Origin: Cardinalis cardinalis
Taxonomy: Eukaryota; Chordata; Aves; Passeriformes; Cardinalidae
DNA: 64,000 nt
Assembly (NCBI GenBank): GCA_014549065.1
Contig: JACDOX010000034.1
Location: forward strand, 4,597,065 to 4,661,064
Reading direction: 5' to 3'
Below the pieces are notes generated by a model, which saw only the letters and a list, made by a program, of their open reading frames with translations, did not search any database and was not told where the DNA came from. Of the stretch, positions 62,501 through 64,000 are shown in pieces; the stretch's first letter is position 1; each line of letters opens with the position of its first letter. The translations under genes were made by a program, and so were the position numbers.

Positions 62501-62576
62501 TTCACTGCATGTTTCAGAAGTTATCAACTGGAAATATTAATTTACTTTTTGATTTATTATTAAGAATTTGGGTATT

Positions 62577-62650
62577 CACAGAAATGGAAAGTTTGAAGGG
62601 ATTACTGGAGGTCATCCAGTCCAACTTCTCTCCTTGAGCAAGTAACAGAG
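62577..62650 (-). mobile_element. CR1 LINE 3' tail fragment
   Basis: The plus strand reads CACAGAAATGGAAAGTTTGA, AGGGATTACTGGAGGTCATC and CAGTCCAACTTCTCTCCTTG. This is the reverse complement of a CR1 terminus (consensus TTGGAAGGGACCTCTGGAGGTCATCTAGTCCAACC). Short and diverged. Confidence 0.78.
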
Positions 62651-64000
62651 TAACAGATAAGTCCGGGAATGAAAAGAAACTAAAAGTTTGACTGTAAAAT
62701 CATCAGCAGCAAAACAAACCCTAGCTTTCTAGCAGCAATTAAAGTCTTAATTTATTTCATTAAATCATCATAATAAATACCAATACATCAGCATTTATGT
62801 ATTTGATTTGTAGTAATTTAATTTGCTTTCTGAGTATCTTCTGCTATAGCAGGAATTACAAATAGGGATGAAAAAATATGCCAAGCACATGATTTTATCT
62901 AAAAGCATATCACTTATATTACTAACAGTTCTTAAAGTACTAACAGTTTAGTCTTTGCCAAAATTAGCAACTCCATGCTTTATTGATAAATATAGTGCTT
63001 ATTTAGAAATTGTTCAACCCTTGGATGTAAAACAGATCACAAAGCAAAAACCACAGATCTCCTAATTTCACTGAATTCAGCAGATTTGTAAGCATTGAGG
63101 TTCCAAATAAATCCTATATAACTTAAAGTTATCACCTTAATTTATTATGAATTAATCCCAAATTTATAATCCNCACAGTCTTCATCTAGTAGTTATGAAA
63201 ATCAGCATTTGTCATTGGGGGAGTGGGATGTTGAAGGGACTGTGCTGCTGCCATGAGAGAGGGAGATAAACACTGTATTTAATTATTGTTATACATTAAA
63301 AAAAAAATGTACTCACTAGACTCATATGTCTAGTATTTAAAATTATGCTTACTAGTAAGAGGCCTCTCTAAAGATATGAATACATCCTACCCACACAAGG
63401 CTACAGGTCACATACTAATGATTACTACTAACTTCNGTCTCAGAAGACAATTGTGTGGGTTTTTTAATGGCTAGCATCATAATAATCAAGCTTTCTTTCC
63501 AGCATTGCCCCTCCACACTTTCTGACAGTCGAGTTTAGAGACTTCCCCAGCCCAAATTTTATGCTTGGATAATACAGTTTATTTTTCTTCAGGAAGTGAG
63601 ATCAGTTCTCAATACAAGAATTCCCCTACAGTGTTTGCTCACCATTAGTCAGCACTTCCCTATGACCCATCCCTTTCCTCCACTCACTTTCAGTTCCAAA
63701 AGCTGCAATTATCAGCTTCCAGCTTTTTGAGATTTTTGCCTGCAAATTCACAAACTATTTTAGGAATCCCCTGGAGAGTGAAGCAGCTTTTTTTCCTGCG
63801 AGTATTGTCACTTTGAACTCTTGGACAAACTGAGTTCCTTTAATCTCTTCTAAGAAATAGACTTCCTATAGCCAAGTGTCTTATCACCATCCTACAGGAC
63901 CACTTTTGTCCATCAACTAGGCAGCCAAAATTGTTTTGAAACTTTAAATTAAAACAAAATTCTAACTGCAAGCTCTGGAGGTTGTCTAGGTTTTGGCTAT

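Larger units (their letters stand above)
52684..64000 (-). other. YAP1 intron 2 (3' part, runs off the window)
   Basis: From the TCCTAG acceptor of exon 3 to the window end there is no sequence resembling the preceding YAP1 exon (first half of WW1 and the linker). At least 11.3 kb of intron is therefore present. Human intron 2 is also very long. Recognised inside: an LTR relic (53954-54087), a G/T-rich stretch (56458-56553) and a CR1 tail (62577-62650). Open frames such as 58324-58653 contain several Ns and resemble nothing I know. Confidence 0.88.

Noticed and set aside
63315..63334. 7-bp inverted repeat ACTAGAC/GTCTAGT
   Set aside because: Short enough to be expected by chance in 64 kb.
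1..64000. CRISPR arrays, operons, tRNA or rRNA genes
   Set aside because: No regularly spaced repeats, clustered bacterial-type genes or RNA-gene signatures were seen; the sequence is vertebrate nuclear DNA.

Overview
This is a window of bird nuclear DNA, most likely from a songbird (passerine). The evidence is dispersed CR1 LINE fragments, an endogenous-retrovirus solo LTR of a type I recognise from songbird genomes, AT-rich introns with GT-AG splice sites, and no bacterial gene organisation. It reads as one ordinary vertebrate locus. The only protein-coding gene I can support is YAP1, the Hippo-pathway transcriptional co-activator, on the minus strand. I found no undescribed multi-gene system. 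The points of interest are alternative splicing of YAP1 and transposable elements in and around the gene.

Layout from high to low coordinate, which is the direction of YAP1 transcription. Positions 52684-64000 are the 3' part of a large intron; the exon(s) for the TEAD-binding region and the first half of WW1 must lie beyond the window. Seven coding exons follow (human exons 3-9): 52568-52683 (end of WW1), 44220-44333 (WW2), 31864-32057 (leucine zipper, with two alternative donors), 30330-30377 (48-nt alternative exon), 23137-23267, 19083-19195 and 18233-18471 (activation domain, phosphodegron and C-terminal PDZ ligand). All junctions are GT-AG and all phases fit. With every optional segment included the window encodes the last 317 residues, the same length as the matching part of the 508-residue human form. 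The second tryptophans of the two WW domains fall at the human positions W199 and W258.

A long AT-rich 3' UTR probably runs from 18232 to about 13680, where there is an AATAAA on the minus strand. A roughly 700-bp CR1 lies antisense inside it. Positions 1-13680 appear to be intergenic. They hold a 390-bp solo LTR with a flanking duplication (1840-2229), three minus-strand CR1 fragments (about 599-725, 7440-7650 and 8211-8800) and two short perfect hairpins (450-485 and 5791-5819). The introns hold further CR1 tails (27945, 47465, 62577), an ERV-like GC-richer dispersed repeat (about 19830-20480) and an internally deleted LTR relic (53954-54087).

Splicing logic: the WW2 exon is 114 nt and phase-symmetric, the alternative donor adds 12 nt (VRPQ), and the 48-nt exon adds 16 residues. 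All three can be used or skipped without breaking frame, so the locus can in principle make the same eight-isoform set described for human YAP1. Single isolated N bases throughout suggest a draft or ambiguity-masked assembly; one falls in a YAP1 codon.
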